A stretch of 64,000 bases of DNA, from contig NZ_JAYGIL010000024.1 in assembly GCF_034931025.1 (NCBI RefSeq), forward strand, positions 29,827-93,826, in the 5' to 3' direction. Positions 18,591 through 27,599 of the stretch are shown here, piece by piece (position 1 is the first letter of the stretch; each line of letters opens with the position of its first letter). A program made the translations under genes and the position numbers. This DNA comes from Arcicella gelida. Lineage in GTDB: Bacteria > Bacteroidota > Bacteroidia > Cytophagales > Spirosomataceae. The notes below the pieces were generated by a model. It was given only the letters and a program-made list of their open reading frames with translations. It was not told where the DNA came from and did no database searches.

Positions 18591-18842
18591 ATATTTTATC
18601 TCTCGCATGAGATAAAATAATATTCCGAAGACTTCAAATATCTCGTCGATGACAGATAATATCTCTCAAGAATCACTTTTTATCTCTTCCATGACACAAA
18701 ACATCTCATCAGAAACATATTTTATCTCTCGCATCAGATAAAACAATACTCCGAAGACATAAAATATCTCTTCGATGACACAAAACATCTCATCCGAGAC
18801 ATATTTTATCACTTGCATCAGATAAAATATGTTTCGTAAACG
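18591..18842. repeat. 21-base-period tandem array B (12 units)
   Basis: Twelve consecutive units of exactly 21 bases fill the gap between the ATP-grasp and helicase genes. Most contain TATCTC or CATCTC near the middle and end in GAC or CAG. Four unit types recur in the order beginning at 18717: ATATTTTATC..., ATAAAACAAT..., ATAAAATATC..., ACAAAACATC..., making an 84-base super-repeat (18717-18800) that partly recurs on both sides. A/T tracts recur in phase with the helix. In the minus strand the units read as heptads such as LMREIKY and VSDEMFC, interrupted by a stop in the unit at 18654, so it is unlikely to be coding. Confidence 0.9.
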
Positions 18843-18926
18843 TCTTTTTCAGACAAGCCTTTTCACCCAGTTCTTCAAAAATCCATTAAGCCCAATTAAA
18901 CAGATATTTTGTTTTACCTTTGTGCT

Positions 18927-20249
18927 ATGGAAACCAATCAAACAACAGCACAAATCCTTCAAAACTTAGGGATTGAAACTTTAAATCCGATGCAAGAAGC
19001 GGCTTTAAAAGCCATTTCAGAAGACAGCAACGTACTTTTAATTTCTCCTACAGGTTCAGGAAAAACCATTGGTTTTTTATTGCCGATTCTACAATTATTA
19101 AAGCCCGATGTACCTTTTGTACAGTGTTTAATTCTTACGCCTTCTCGTGAATTGGCTTCGCAAATCGAACAAGTTTGGAAGAAAATGTCCACAGGTTATA
19201 AAGTAAATGTATGTTATGGCGGACATGATGTTGCTACTGAAATCAAAAATCTAAGCAACCCTCCAGCAGTACTTATCGGTACACCTGGACGAATTGCCGA
19301 CCATATTACTCGTAGGTCTTTTAATTTGGATGGTATCAAAACTTTGGTATTGGATGAATTCGATAAATCTTTAGATTTAGGTTTTCATGACCAAATGTCA
19401 TTTATCATTGGCGGTTTACGCAAACTCAACAAAAGAGTATTAGTTTCTGCTACAAAAGGCATTAAAATTCCAGAATTTACAGGCGTTTCTTCGCCAACTT
19501 TATTGAATTTTATTCCAGAAGATAAAGTAGCAGAAGGCTTAGTAATGAAAGTAGTGATTTCAGAACAAAAAGATAAAATAGATGCTTTGTTCAACTTACT
19601 TTGCTCTTTAAATTCTGAATCTGCTATCATTTTCCTGAACCACAGAGATGCCGCAGAACGTACTTGTGAACTATTGCAAGACATGGGCATTTATGCGATT
19701 TTCTATCATGGCGGAATGGACCAAGACGACCGAGAACGAGCGTTGATTCAGTTCAGAAATGGAAGTGTTCGTTATTTGGTCACGACAGATTTGGCAGCTC
19801 GTGGTTTGGATATTCCAGAAATGAAGCACGTAATTCATTATCATTTGCCATTGCAAGCCCACGAATTTATTCATAGAAACGGTAGAACGGCACGTATGAA
19901 TGCACAAGGAACTTCGTATTTAATTTTCCAACGCAACGAACATCGTCCAGCTTATGTAGATGATAATTTAGAAGAATTGGAGTTATCAGAAAATAATCCT
20001 TTGCCAAAGCCACCAGATTTTTTAACGATTTACATCAGCGGAGGCAAGAAAAATAAATTGAATAAAGTTGATATTGTAGGTTTCTTTTCACAAAAAGGCA
20101 AACTCGAAAAAGGTGATTTAGGACTAATAGAAGTAAAAGATTTCACTTCATTCGCCGCCGTAAAAAAAGAAAAAGTAAAAGAATTACTCCAAACCATTCG
20201 TGATGAAAAAATGAAAGGGAAGAAGTATAAAATTGAAGTGGCGAGATAG
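18927..20249 (+). CDS. DEAD-box RNA helicase
   Basis: A 440-residue ATP-dependent RNA helicase. The ATG at 18927 gives METNQTTAQILQNLGI; an in-frame TTG at 18909 is less likely. Motifs in order: Q motif region (TLNPMQEAAL), I (SPTGSGKT), Ia (TPSRELA), Ib (TPGR), II as DEFD instead of DEAD, III (SATK rather than SAT), then IV-VI including TDLAARGLDIP and HRNGRTAR. A basic C-terminal tail follows a short RNA-binding-like domain (TIYISGGKKNKLNK onward, DbpA-like in layout). TACCTTTG ends five bases before the ATG. Confidence 0.93.
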   Translation: METNQTTAQILQNLGIETLNPMQEAALKAISEDSNVLLISPTGSGKTIGFLLPILQLLKPDVPFVQCLILTPSRELASQIEQVWKKMSTGYKVNVCYGGHDVATEIKNLSNPPAVLIGTPGRIADHITRRSFNLDGIKTLVLDEFDKSLDLGFHDQMSFIIGGLRKLNKRVLVSATKGIKIPEFTGVSSPTLLNFIPEDKVAEGLVMKVVISEQKDKIDALFNLLCSLNSESAIIFLNHRDAAERTCELLQDMGIYAIFYHGGMDQDDRERALIQFRNGSVRYLVTTDLAARGLDIPEMKHVIHYHLPLQAHEFIHRNGRTARMNAQGTSYLIFQRNEHRPAYVDDNLEELELSENNPLPKPPDFLTIYISGGKKNKLNKVDIVGFFSQKGKLEKGDLGLIEVKDFTSFAAVKKEKVKELLQTIRDEKMKGKKYKIEVAR

Positions 20250-20383
20250 GTTTTTTTAAGTGGATTTGTGGAATTTAGGACTGGGGGACTTTAGGAAAAG
20301 AAAATAAAGTTTTCGAGAAGTCTTCCAATCCTAAAGTCTTAAAGTCCAATTTCTTTTAGTCCTTCCCCAAAATTAACCAACCA

Positions 20384-22585
20384 TTGAACACTCAAAAAGT
20401 CTTTCTAATAACCCCGCCGTTTACGCAACTGAATACGCCGTATCCAGCTACGGCTTATATCAAGGGGTTTTTGAATACTAAAAATATACTTTCCTATCAG
20501 GCTGATTTGGGAATTGAAGTAATTTTAAGCCTTTTTTCTAAAGAAGGTCTTCTAAATTTATTTGCCCAAATTGAAAGTCAGGAACAAGAATTATCAGAAA
20601 ATGCCCAAAGAATTGTAGCCCTCAAAGAACATTATATTCACACGATTGATGCGGTGATGCTTTTCTTACAAGGCAAAAATCCTACTTTATCGCATCTGAT
20701 TTGTCAAGAAGATTTTTTGCCAGAAGCCAGTCGCTTTGCTCAATTAGAAGAATTAGAATGGGCTTTTGGAACGATGGGAACGCAAGACAAAGCCAAGCAC
20801 TTTGCTACGCTTTATCTCGAAGATATTTCTGATTTGATTGTTGAATGTGTGGATTCACATTTTGGTTTTAGTCGCTATGCCGAGCGTTTGGGGCGTTCTG
20901 CTAATAGTTTTGATGAACTTCATGAAGCTTTATCGCAAGATTATACTTTCATTGATGAATTACTCATCAAGATTCTAGCATCTAAAATGCAGGAAGTAAA
21001 TCCTACTTTGGTAGCGATTACTGTTCCTTTTCCCGGCAATTTATACAGTGCTTTTCGTTGCGGACAATGGATAAAAAAACACTTTCCAGCTGTAAAAGTA
21101 GCGATGGGCGGAGGTTTCCCAAACACTGAATTACGTTCACTTTCGGATGAAAGAGTATTTGAGTTTTTTGATTTTATCACTTTAGATGATGGTGAAGCTC
21201 CGCTCGAAAATTTGCTTGAACATTTGGAGGGAAAGCGAAAACTTGAAGAATTAAAACGTACTTTTACTTTGGTAGATAAACAAGTAAAGTACATCAACCA
21301 TAGCCAAACGCACGATTATAAACAGTCGGCAGTAGGTACGCCTGATTATGCAGATTTGCCTTTAGACCATTACATTTCTGTCATTGAAATCGTCAATCCG
21401 ATGCACAGAATGTGGAGTGATGGACGTTGGAATAAGCTCACGATGGCACATGGTTGCTATTGGGGCAAATGTACTTTTTGTGATATTTCTTTAGATTATA
21501 TCAAACTTTACGAACCGATTTCTGCCAAAATTCTTTGTGATAGAATGGAAGAAATGATGGCTCAGACAGGACAGAATGGTTTTCATTTTGTGGATGAAGC
21601 CGCTCCGCCAGCGTTGATGCGTTCCTTGGCTTTAGAAATTATCAGAAGAAAACTGACTGTTACTTGGTGGACAAATATTCGTTTTGAAAAAAGTTTTACC
21701 GCAGATTTATGTTTATTACTGAAAGCGTCGGGTTGTATAGCCGTTTCTGGTGGTTTGGAAGTAGCTTCTGACAGACTTTTAGAACTAATCCAAAAAGGCG
21801 TAACAGTAGCACAAGTAGCAAGAGTAACCCGCAATTTTACCGAAGCAGGCATTATGGTGCATTCATATTTAATGTATGGATTTCCCACACAAACAGCTCA
21901 GGAAACGATTGATTCTTTGGAAATGGTACGCCAAATGTTTGAATTAGGGATTTTGCAATCAGGCTTTTGGCATCAATTTGCGATGACAGCTCATAGTCCC
22001 GTCGGGATGTATCCAGAACAATTTAAAGTACAAAAAGAAAGTGCTAAAATTGGTACTTTTGCCAATAACGATATTTTTCACCTTGACCCAACAGGAACTG
22101 ACCATAGTTTATTTAGCGATAGTTTAAAGAAATCACTCTTCAATTTTATGCACGGAATTGGCTTTGATATGAACCTGAGCCAGTGGTTTGATTTTAAAGT
22201 ACCTAAAACAAAAATTCCAAGAAATTATATTGAGCAAGCCATCAATCGGGAAGATGATTATAGTTTAAAACCAAGCAGTAAAATAGTTTGGTTGGGAACA
22301 AAACCGTTTACGAAACTGATTACTAAAAATCAAAAAGGAAGAGTATTGAATCTGCTCAACTTATCTTTTCACGATAAAAAAGAAAGTTTCAGTATTTCTG
22401 TCGAACAAAAACAGGGCGAATGGTTAGTTGAAATTTTAAAAGAAATTTCAGTTTCAAATAACAAAGTTTATACTTTTCAAGATATAAAAACACATTACGA
22501 AAAAGCTGGATTAGAAGATTTTGAATTATTTTGGTTCAATAAACCCGTGAATAATTTGCAAGATTTTGGTTTGTTAACACTTTAA
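20384..22585 (+). CDS. B12-binding domain radical SAM protein
   Basis: A 733-residue protein with an N-terminal cobalamin-binding-like region (GQWIKKHFPAVKVAMGGGFPN, then TLDDGEAPL) and a radical SAM barrel. The cluster motif is C358-x4-C363-x2-C366 (GCYWGKCTFC), one residue longer than the usual Cx3Cx2C. It starts at TTG; no ATG lies nearby in frame. B12-dependent radical SAM enzymes often methylate unactivated carbon or rearrange skeletons; the substrate is unknown. A UbiA-like membrane protein follows 79 bases downstream on the same strand and may share a pathway. Confidence 0.85.
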   Translation: MNTQKVFLITPPFTQLNTPYPATAYIKGFLNTKNILSYQADLGIEVILSLFSKEGLLNLFAQIESQEQELSENAQRIVALKEHYIHTIDAVMLFLQGKNPTLSHLICQEDFLPEASRFAQLEELEWAFGTMGTQDKAKHFATLYLEDISDLIVECVDSHFGFSRYAERLGRSANSFDELHEALSQDYTFIDELLIKILASKMQEVNPTLVAITVPFPGNLYSAFRCGQWIKKHFPAVKVAMGGGFPNTELRSLSDERVFEFFDFITLDDGEAPLENLLEHLEGKRKLEELKRTFTLVDKQVKYINHSQTHDYKQSAVGTPDYADLPLDHYISVIEIVNPMHRMWSDGRWNKLTMAHGCYWGKCTFCDISLDYIKLYEPISAKILCDRMEEMMAQTGQNGFHFVDEAAPPALMRSLALEIIRRKLTVTWWTNIRFEKSFTADLCLLLKASGCIAVSGGLEVASDRLLELIQKGVTVAQVARVTRNFTEAGIMVHSYLMYGFPTQTAQETIDSLEMVRQMFELGILQSGFWHQFAMTAHSPVGMYPEQFKVQKESAKIGTFANNDIFHLDPTGTDHSLFSDSLKKSLFNFMHGIGFDMNLSQWFDFKVPKTKIPRNYIEQAINREDDYSLKPSSKIVWLGTKPFTKLITKNQKGRVLNLLNLSFHDKKESFSISVEQKQGEWLVEILKEISVSNNKVYTFQDIKTHYEKAGLEDFELFWFNKPVNNLQDFGLLTL

Positions 22586-22620
22586 TTTGAAAATTTGAAG
22601 ATGTGCTAATTTGAAAATAG
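22586..22620. repeat. AATTTGAAAA-type word repeat
   Basis: Three near-direct copies of AATTTGAA(A/G) lie in the gap between the radical SAM and UbiA-like genes. Similar low-complexity word repeats occur in intergenic DNA of this group. Confidence 0.45.
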
Positions 22621-22664
22621 ATATTTCCAATGTCTTTACTTTAAAATATACGAGAAATTAAACC

Positions 22665-23519
22665 TTGAAATTCATTCATTTTTTAATCAATACCAATATT
22701 TATATTTCGTTAGCCGCTGTGGCTTTAACGGTAGAGACACAATTGCAATTAGGGATGCCTCCGCAATGGCATCCTTATTTATTCATCATCTTTTTTGCTA
22801 CGCTGTTCGACTATAATTTGCATCGACTCGTTACAGTTCTAACTAATAAAGAAGCATTGAATAGTGATAAACATAAATGGTTAAAAGAGTATTTGAAACT
22901 ATTTTATGCTTTGGTAGGATTTTCGGTAATTGGCTTTATTGTTGCCGTTTGTTTAGCCAAGAAAGAAGTATTAATTACGCTTTCTCCTTTTGCTTTAATT
23001 ACGTTTTTTTATTCTTTGCCCATCTTTAAAAATCAAAAGTATTTATTCAGATTAAGAGAAATTCCTTTTTTGAAAATCTTTCTAATTTCTATTGTTTGGT
23101 CGGCTACAACGATTATTTTGCCAATTGTTCAATCAGGGAAAAGCATTGATTTTGTTCACGTTGGACTGATGCTATTAGAAAGGTTTTTATTCGTTTTTGC
23201 CATAACGATTCCATTTGATATTCGGGATATGCGAGGCGATGAACAATCTGGTCTCAAAACAATTCCATTGATAATTGGTGTTAAAAAATCTATGGTTTTA
23301 GCCAATGTTTTAACAATGCTGTTTCTGATTATCAGTCTTCTGCATTATTACGATTCTGCTTCCTTCATTTTACTTGCTTTTGTACTTTCAGCAATCAGTA
23401 CTTTGTTCTTTTTAAACAGTAAAAGCCTTCAAAAATGGTCGTTTTATCATTATGGAATTTTGGACGGAACGATGCTTTTGCAGGGAATTTTGGTATGGAT
23501 TTGTTACCTTATGAATTGA
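22665..23519 (+). CDS. UbiA-like prenyltransferase-fold membrane protein
   Basis: A 284-residue polytopic membrane protein with roughly eight hydrophobic segments. FDIRDMRGDEQSGLKTIPLIIG matches the second Asp-rich motif of UbiA prenyltransferases, but the first motif (NDxxDxxxD) is only faintly present in LFDYNLHRLV, so activity is uncertain. It starts at TTG. It is probably cotranscribed with the upstream B12-radical SAM gene. Alternative: a non-enzymatic relative. Confidence 0.7.
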   Translation: MKFIHFLINTNIYISLAAVALTVETQLQLGMPPQWHPYLFIIFFATLFDYNLHRLVTVLTNKEALNSDKHKWLKEYLKLFYALVGFSVIGFIVAVCLAKKEVLITLSPFALITFFYSLPIFKNQKYLFRLREIPFLKIFLISIVWSATTIILPIVQSGKSIDFVHVGLMLLERFLFVFAITIPFDIRDMRGDEQSGLKTIPLIIGVKKSMVLANVLTMLFLIISLLHYYDSASFILLAFVLSAISTLFFLNSKSLQKWSFYHYGILDGTMLLQGILVWICYLMN

Positions 23520-23613
23520 GATTTGAACTGTGAAAGGATTTTTAGTAATTTCCAATATCGAGTACTCTCAAATATTGGGTAGAATATTATATTCGTAAAA
23601 CTAAAATTAAAAA

Positions 23614-26600
23614 CTATTCTACTGTTAATCCACTAAATGGACCAACATCAGTTGGAAATGTTCTAGAAACGCCATTAACATCATCTGATACTTGTTCAAT
23701 AATTGTTGGAATCATTCCTTTACCAACAGAACTACTACTCAATGAACCAGACGTATTAAAACTTACTTGTGCTTTATTCGCTAACGGAACAAATAAAGTA
23801 TTTTGTCCTTTTGATGATTGATAAGTAGCTAAATTTGAATCATTAATGCTAAAATTTGGACTTCCATCTATAAAGTCAAAGTCTATATATCTTCCACTAG
23901 TATATTCTACGATAAGATTATTATCTTCTATTACTGGTACATCTTTAGCTGCATATAAGTCACCTCTCAAACCCTCTAAAAATATACTTCCTCTAATTTT
24001 TCTAAAATTTGAGCATAAATAAATTTTTGAAAATTTAATCTGACTATGAATAATATCAATACCATCAACCTCACTCATATAACTACTTTGTTGATTACTT
24101 TCAGATGGTAAATAACAATTCGTAAGACTAATATTTTTATTATTTTGGAAATACATCAATAAACCACGGACGTTTTTAAACTTAATATCTTCAGACTGTT
24201 CTATAATTCCTAAATCAAAGAGCATGTCACCATTCACAGAACCTATATTCTCAATGACCCAATTCTTATTAAACTTTAATACTAAAGAAGGAGAATATCC
24301 ATGGGTTGTTCCAATAATACTCCCTCCCTGCCCAGTACTGTGGTCAAACTTAATATTCTTGATACTAATATTTCCATTACTCAAACCATTTTCACCATTA
24401 ATACGAAAAGAACCAGCAGTTACATTTCTAACGACAAATCCGTCAATTTCTAAATTAGAAACTCCAGTCGTAGCCCTCATCACACAAAAGCCAAAGTTTA
24501 CTATGATGTCTAAGAACTTCATGTTAGTTCTACTATCCGCACGGATAATTGCACCACCAGCATCATCAATATCAGCATTTCTTAATTCAATATTTTTTAG
24601 TGTGGTATAATCCCGTTCACATCTCCAAACAGATGCGGATTTTTTCTGTGCATCAAAAATAGGTCTTACTCCAGTTGCTCCTTGAAACGTAACTCTGTTT
24701 GTTCCATTTGCATATTTTGGTGCAAATGTATTTTCTAGCAAATAAGTATCAGAAGTATTAAATTGAACTATAATATCCTCCGTTATTGGATTAATTGTTA
24801 GCCAATCCTCTGCTTCTTTCAAATCATTAGTATTTAAAAATACCTTATCTCCATTTGAGTTTTGGATTGTAATCTTATTACTCGGCGATGGCGTAGTTGT
24901 AGGTGGAATTATTGTAGGTGGAGTAGTTCCTGAATTTAAACTTGTGGTTTTAATCAAACCTTTTTTAGTCGCTGTTTTTGTTTTAATAATTGTATATGGA
25001 ATACATCTTGCCACACCACAATCACAAACAACTTGCTGAATAGTAACTACATGATCTGTAAAACAATCATTGGCATTGAATACTCGAACTGTATATTGCT
25101 GAAGAACAATCGTTGGATTAGGAACATCAGTTCTAAGCACACCATCTGTTGGTATTGCCGTTGAAGTAGCATACAATTTTCCGCCAGTATAAGTAGCTCC
25201 CGCACTAATATCATATCTTAAATTTGAACCAAAGCCTGCAAGTTTTATTGTTCCATCATTTTTTACCAAATCTTGGTCGCAAGTAGAATTTGTAGCAGTA
25301 GCAGTTATTCCCAGTGGTCTGTCAAAAACAACAACATTAATCAATGTACTAGCTGAACATAAACCATTACTTACCTCAACACTATAAATTCCTCCTTGAG
25401 CTGCTTGAATATTATTAAGCGGTATATTTTGTAATGATGACGTAAAGCCATTTGGTCCTGTCCAAGCATAAGTAGCAGTAGTTGGAGTAACAGAAAGCGT
25501 AACATTCGTACCAGCACAAACAGGCGAAGTAGAAGTGGTAATTACTGGATTAGGCACTGTACTAAAGGTAGCAGTTGCTGAAGTTCTACTTCCCGCAGGC
25601 GATTCACAACCACTAAGTAAGTCTTTACAAGCAACAAAATATGTTTTAGTAGCAGTTACTGGTACATTGAATGGACTTCCTGTATGCAAAACTGTAGATG
25701 AAATCTGTGAGTCATACCATACTGGCACAAACCCAGCGGCACATGTTGCTCTTAAGCCAAGGCTACCAGCACCACAGACTAAGCCCCCAGCCACCGTCGC
25801 TTGTGAAGGAGCAGCTGGAGTAGTATTGACTGAAATCGTTACAGCAGTACGATTTTCTGGAAATACTCCACAGCTATTTTCAATTGGCTTACAACCTACA
25901 AAAAAAGTAATAGTAGAAGAGGCATTGAATGAAAAACTATTTCCAACACCTATTACTGTATTAGATGTCTGTGAATTATACCACTGAGGAACTCCAACAG
26001 CACAAGTAGCCGTCAATGAAGTAATTCCTGGTCCACAAAGTACAGCACCTGTTGAACTTGACACTTTTGAACTAAAGGCAGGAGTTGTAAAAGTAACATC
26101 ATTAAAACATACATCTGAGCCACTCCAAATACGAATAGTATATTTAGTGGCAGGTTTTAAACCAGTAAAAGTTAAAGATGTTGCTCCTGGAGCTAATGCT
26201 AAGTTCGCTCCTGCTCCAAAGATAGGGTTCGTCCCAAATGTTTCACCTTCTTTGATCGTAGCTTCAATTATTTTGGTAGCATTGTAAACAAGGTTTGAGA
26301 GTGTTGCCGTTCCGTTGTTATTTGGTATAAAGTTAGTACAAGTACCGAGGGTGGTAGTAATATCATTAGTAGTTACAGCAGGAGCATCACAATCGTTACA
26401 TTTTAAATTACCACAAACAAATGCAATAGATTTACCCTGTACCCCAGGATGATAAGGAATAAAAGTGCTAAATCCTTTAGTGGTTAAATCAAACTTTGTA
26501 ACACAATCACCCTTATAACTTGTAATATACAGATTTCCATCAGGCCCAAAAGCTAAATCAAAAGCATCTACAGCACCACTTGTTATACCTGCGTTTAAAG

Positions 26601-27405
26601 TAGGTCTTGGAAATTCAAAAGACTCAATTACAGCACCTGTTAAACTATTATAATGAACCAAACGATCAGGTATATTTAAAGCATCACTTGCCAAAATTGC
26701 CCAAAGACTACCATCATTAGCAAAGTTTATCCCTCTATAATTAAAACCAGATGGAGCTGTCGCTATTAGAGTTGCTGGACCTGAGAGGCTTTGATCTACA
26801 TATTCAATTGTACTTGTTTCACCAGTTATATTCCAGTTTTTACTTACATATACTTTCCCTGTAGTCGGATGAATTGCAATTCCCCATAATCCAGCAGTTT
26901 TGTTATTGAAACTTGGCGATTCATAATAATTTACCACAGAATTAGTGATAGTACTTACTTTTGATATTCCGTTGTAGCTTGTAACATATAAAAAGCTTTT
27001 ATCTGGAGACATGGCAAGATCTAATAAATCTTCACCAGGTATTGGTATAGGAGCTAAAAAAACTCCTTTTGCAAAATCATAAATTACAATCTCTGATTGG
27101 TTACAGCAAGTAGCCATGTAGGCAATATTTTTGTCTGGATCTACAACGATGCCTTCTGCTCCACCGCCTTGAATTGAACATGCTATTGCTCCTGCATTTG
27201 GATTACTCGTATTACCATTACCAAATTCAAATACTTCTGAACGAGTTAGAGCTTTATCTCCCGAAACTGGAACAACCCCAACAATCATGTAAGTTTTATC
27301 ACAACCAACTGGAGAATTCTGAGCTTTCAGATGTAGTGAAGAAAAACTCAAACACAACAACATAAAAAAGCTCGAGATATTTCTAAATGCACGCATTGTT
27401 GGCAT
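23614..27405 (-). CDS. Very large secreted protein: propeller, Ig-like repeats and beta-helix
   Basis: About 1,263 residues from the ATG at 27405, which begins a signal peptide (FFMLLCLSFSSLHLKAQ); the frame is open to 27549 but the extra 48 residues are not signal-like. From the N-terminus: a beta-propeller-like segment (NHL/SMP-30 feel: VDPDKNIAYMATC, MSPDKSFLYVTSYNG, FGPDGNLYITSYKG), a fibronectin-like region, several Ig-like repeats with VPVWYDSQ- and PQWYNSQ-type motifs, then a right-handed parallel beta-helix (about the last 400 residues). No type IX C-terminal sorting domain is obvious. It follows the haloperoxidase gene and may be a surface or polysaccharide-binding protein. Confidence 0.75.
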   Translation of the reverse strand: MPTMRAFRNISSFFMLLCLSFSSLHLKAQNSPVGCDKTYMIVGVVPVSGDKALTRSEVFEFGNGNTSNPNAGAIACSIQGGGAEGIVVDPDKNIAYMATCCNQSEIVIYDFAKGVFLAPIPIPGEDLLDLAMSPDKSFLYVTSYNGISKVSTITNSVVNYYESPSFNNKTAGLWGIAIHPTTGKVYVSKNWNITGETSTIEYVDQSLSGPATLIATAPSGFNYRGINFANDGSLWAILASDALNIPDRLVHYNSLTGAVIESFEFPRPTLNAGITSGAVDAFDLAFGPDGNLYITSYKGDCVTKFDLTTKGFSTFIPYHPGVQGKSIAFVCGNLKCNDCDAPAVTTNDITTTLGTCTNFIPNNNGTATLSNLVYNATKIIEATIKEGETFGTNPIFGAGANLALAPGATSLTFTGLKPATKYTIRIWSGSDVCFNDVTFTTPAFSSKVSSSTGAVLCGPGITSLTATCAVGVPQWYNSQTSNTVIGVGNSFSFNASSTITFFVGCKPIENSCGVFPENRTAVTISVNTTPAAPSQATVAGGLVCGAGSLGLRATCAAGFVPVWYDSQISSTVLHTGSPFNVPVTATKTYFVACKDLLSGCESPAGSRTSATATFSTVPNPVITTSTSPVCAGTNVTLSVTPTTATYAWTGPNGFTSSLQNIPLNNIQAAQGGIYSVEVSNGLCSASTLINVVVFDRPLGITATATNSTCDQDLVKNDGTIKLAGFGSNLRYDISAGATYTGGKLYATSTAIPTDGVLRTDVPNPTIVLQQYTVRVFNANDCFTDHVVTIQQVVCDCGVARCIPYTIIKTKTATKKGLIKTTSLNSGTTPPTIIPPTTTPSPSNKITIQNSNGDKVFLNTNDLKEAEDWLTINPITEDIIVQFNTSDTYLLENTFAPKYANGTNRVTFQGATGVRPIFDAQKKSASVWRCERDYTTLKNIELRNADIDDAGGAIIRADSRTNMKFLDIIVNFGFCVMRATTGVSNLEIDGFVVRNVTAGSFRINGENGLSNGNISIKNIKFDHSTGQGGSIIGTTHGYSPSLVLKFNKNWVIENIGSVNGDMLFDLGIIEQSEDIKFKNVRGLLMYFQNNKNISLTNCYLPSESNQQSSYMSEVDGIDIIHSQIKFSKIYLCSNFRKIRGSIFLEGLRGDLYAAKDVPVIEDNNLIVEYTSGRYIDFDFIDGSPNFSINDSNLATYQSSKGQNTLFVPLANKAQVSFNTSGSLSSSSVGKGMIPTIIEQVSDDVNGVSRTFPTDVGPFSGLTVE

Positions 27406-27599
27406 TCTTTCTGATGAAAATAAAGACATTATCATAACTAGACTATTTATGTTTCGTCGGAAAAATATGCCAATCATTTTTATTGATAGACAAAGGTCAA
27501 ACAAAGTTTTGAACACTTTTATTAACCATGAGTTAAGATTTTTCATCATTTTACGATTGTATTTGTTCCTTCAATATGTTTTATTAATACAGTTAAAGC

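Noticed and set aside
18591..18842. CRISPR array
   Set aside because: Units are adjacent without unique spacers of constant size, and no cas genes are nearby.
20287..20338. Inverted repeat GACTTTAGGA ... TCCTAAAGTC after the helicase gene
   Set aside because: The loop is over 30 bases and no T tract follows, so I do not call it a terminator.
25535..25987. 150-residue plus-strand frame opposite the giant protein
   Set aside because: Shadow of the Ig-like repeats.
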